Source: Euglena gracilis
Taxonomy: Eukaryota; Euglenozoa; Euglenophyceae; Euglenales; Euglenaceae
Direction of reading: 5' to 3'
Length of the DNA stretch: 26,732 nt
NCBI GenBank assembly: GCA_900893395.1
Contig: CAAHFI011619823.1
Location: 1 to 26,732 of the forward strand
Each line of letters opens with the position of its first letter. The first letter of the stretch is position 1. The notes under the pieces are model-generated. The model did no database searches and was not told where the DNA came from. It saw only the letters and a program-made list of their open reading frames with translations. A program made the position numbers and the translations under genes. Shown one piece after another: positions 24,556 to 26,732 of the stretch.

Positions 24556-26721
24556 CGATATGGGATCCCTTAAAATCGATTGCTGGCATCTTAATGTACC
24601 CCTTGAGACATTTTTTGGGTCCTAGATCCTTCTACATCCGGGAATATTCAAGTGGGAACCCCTTCTGCCGCCCAGGGAAAACGGAACCTTACCTGGTTCT
24701 GTGAGTCCTTTCATTGCCCTTGGTTCAAAGTCCTTCCCTTTGGGTTCCTACCCCTAAATTGAACTTTTATTCGATATGGGATCCCTTAAAATCGATTGCT
24801 GGCATCTTAATGTACCCCTTGAGACATTTTTTGGGTCCTAGATCCTTCTACATCGGGAATATTCAAGTGGGAACCCCCTTCTGCCGCCAGGGAAAACGGA
24901 ACCTTACCTGGTTCTGTGAGTCCCTTTCATTGCCCTTGGTTCAAAGTCCTTCCCTTTGGGTTCCTACCCCCTAAATTGAACTTTTATTCGATATGGGATC
25001 CCTTAAAATCGATTGCTGGCATCTTAATGTACCCCTTGAGACATTTTTTGGGTCCTAGATCCTTCTACATCCGGGAATATTCAAGTGGGAACCCCTTCTG
25101 CCGCCCAGGGAAAACGGAACCTTACCTGGTTCTGTGAGTCCCTTTCATTGCCCTTGGTTCAAAGTCCTTCCTTTGGGTTCCTACCCCTAAATTGAACTTT
25201 TATTCGATATGGGATCCCTTAAAATCGATTGCTGGCATCTTAATGTACCCTTGAGACATTTTTTGGGTCCTAGATCCTTCTACACATCCGGAATATTCAA
25301 GTGGGAACCCCCTTCTGCCGCCCAGGAAAACGGAACCTTACCTGGTTCTGTGAGTCCCTTTCATTGCCCTTGGTTCAAAGTCCTTCCCTTTGGGTTCCTA
25401 CCCCCTAAATTGAACTTTTATTCGATATGGGATCCCTTAAAATCGATTGCTGGCATCTTAATGTACCCCTTGAGACATTTTTGGGTCTAGATCCTTCTAC
25501 ATCCGGAATATTCAAGTGGGAACCCCCTTCTGCCGCCCAGGGAAAACGGAACCTTACCTGGTTCTGTGAGTCCCTTTCATTGCCCTTGGTTCAAAGTCCT
25601 TCCCTTTGGGTTCCTACCCCTAAATTGAACTTTTATTCGATATGGGATCCCTTAAAATCGATTGCTGGCATCTTAATGTACCCTTGAGACATTTTTTGGG
25701 TCCTAGATCCTTCTACATCCGGGAATATTCAAGTGGGAACCCCCTTCTGCCGCCCAGGGAAAACGGAACCTTACTGGTTCTGTGAGTCCCTTTCATTGCC
25801 CTTGGTTCAAAGTCCTTCCCTTTGGGTTCCTACCCCTAAATTGAACTTTTATTCGATATGGGATCCCTTAAAATCGATTGCTGGCATCTTAATGTACCCC
25901 TTGAGACATTTTTTGGGTCCTAGATCCTTCTACATCCGGGAATATTCAAGTGGGAACCCCCTTCTGCCCCCCAGGGAAAACGGAACCTTACCTGGTTCTG
26001 TGAGTCCCTTTCATTGCCCTTGGTTCAAAGTCCTTCCTTTGGGTTCCTACCCCTAAATTGAACTTTTATTCGATATGGGATCCCTTAAAATCGATTGCTG
26101 GCATCTTAATGTACCCCTTGAGACATTTTTTGGGTCCTAGATCCTTCTACATCCGGGAATATTTCAAGTGGGAACCCCCTTCTGCCGCCCAGGGAAAACG
26201 GAACCTTACCTGGTTCTGTGAGTCCCTTTCATTGCCCTTGGTTCAAAGTCCTTCCCTTTGGGTTCTACCCCTAAATTGAAACTTTTATTCGATATGGGAT
26301 CCTTAAAATCGATTGCTGGCATCTTATGTACCCCTTGAGACATTTTTTGGGTCCTAGATCCTTCTACATCCGGGAATATTCAAGTGGGAACCCTTCTGCC
26401 GCCCAGGGAAAACGGAACCTTACCTGGTTCTGTGAGTCCCTTTCATTGCCCTTGGTTCAAAGTCCTTCCCTTTGGGTTCCTACCCCCTAAATTGAACTTT
26501 TATTCGATATGGGATCCCTTAAAATCGATTGCTGGCATCTTAATGTACCCCTTGAGACATTTTTTGGGTCCTAGATCCTTCTACATCCGGGAATATTCAA
26601 GTGGGAACCCCTTCTGCCGCCCAGGGAAAACGGAACCTTACCTGGTTCTGTGAGTCCCTTTCATTGCCCTTGGTTCAAAGTCCTTCCCTTTGGGTTCCTA
26701 CCCCTAAATTGAACTTTTATT
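24556..26721 (+). repeat. deletion-rich B units at the right end (10 units)
   Basis: Unit lengths are 216, 217, 216, 218, 215, 216, 217, 219, 215 and 217 bp, a net loss of 24 bases. The changes are again nearly all single-base deletions, with a few insertions (tctacacatcc near 25281, atatttcaag near 26160, gaaactttt near 26280) and one clear substitution (G to C in the ctgccgcc stretch near 25969). The 219 bp unit starting at 26071 hides two insertions and two deletions. This is the same pattern, in milder form, as the degraded A units just left of the junction. Confidence 0.9.
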
Positions 26722-26732
26722 CGATATGGGAT

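Larger units (their letters stand above)
17557..26732 (+). repeat. 219 bp satellite array, variant B
   Basis: This is a head-to-tail array of a second variant of the same monomer, in the same orientation and with the same 219 bp period. The landmark ttattcgatatggg gives 42 complete units from 17557 to 26721, plus an 11 bp stub at 26722-26732, so the array runs off the right edge. The B consensus differs from A at about 30 positions, all substitutions. The block contains no gene. One + frame of the B unit has no stop and 219 is divisible by three, so this frame stays open across runs of intact units (longest 19890-21923). The C-run length changes break it. The predicted product is a 73-residue repeat with no domain I recognise. 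Confidence 0.97.

Noticed and set aside
1-26732. CRISPR array
   Set aside because: The repeats are direct and regular, but the unit is 219 bp with no short repeat and unique spacer alternation. Every base of the period is repeated.
1-26732. CENP-B box in the monomer
   Set aside because: I checked the TTCG and CGGG occurrences on both strands against NTTCGNNNNANNCGGGN. The two halves never occur together at the right spacing in A or B.
1-26732. Tandem LTR fragments or another transposon remnant as the source of the unit
   Set aside because: No TG/CA ends, primer-binding site, terminal repeats, target-site duplications or transposon coding similarity could be seen in the 219 bp unit.
1-26732. 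5S rDNA, snRNA or tRNA gene tandem array
   Set aside because: No recognisable 5S, snRNA or complete tRNA sequence lies in either monomer. Only a B-box-like motif is present, without a properly spaced A box.

Overview
This window is satellite DNA from end to end. It is one head-to-tail tandem array with a 219 bp period, and I see no unique sequence, gene, RNA gene or transposon in it. A perfectly regular 219 bp unit repeated over 26.7 kb, with nothing coding between copies, points to a eukaryote and most likely to constitutive heterochromatin (pericentromere, centromere, subtelomere or a heterochromatic block). I do not recognise the family and cannot name a species. The array runs off both window edges, so its true size is unknown.

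Two sequence variants share the same period and orientation. I call them A (about 1-17383) and B (about 17384-26732). I count a 122 bp partial A copy, 79 complete A units (123-17345), one A/B chimeric unit (17346-17556), 42 complete B units (17557-26721) and an 11 bp stub. My hand alignment of the two consensus units shows about 30 substitutions and no indels in 219 positions, so about 86% identity. Monomer A is 46.6% GC by hand count, with an excess of pyrimidines on the + strand.

Layout: 123-7349 holds 33 units, every one exactly 219 bp. In 7350-15008 there are 35 units, six of them one base short. In 15009-17345, 11 units lose 72 bases net. The switch to B lies inside unit 17346-17556. From 17557 the copies are clean again (32 units to 24555, only nine bases missing, all from two C5 runs), then shorten again in 24556-26721 (24 bases lost net over 10 units).

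The main observation is this saw-tooth of quality. Copies are near-perfect at the left of each variant block and progressively riddled with single-base deletions toward its right end. The deletions hardly ever come with substitutions (about 78 deletions, 6 insertions and 1 substitution in 15009-17345), whereas A and B differ only by substitutions. I read the saw-tooth as mostly long-read consensus error at an assembly join, not evolutionary decay. The A/B junction should therefore be treated as unproven until reads spanning it are seen.

No genes act together here. The long open frames on the + strand of the B block (up to 677 codons at 19890-21923) are a by-product of a period divisible by three (219 = 3 x 73) and are not annotated as coding.
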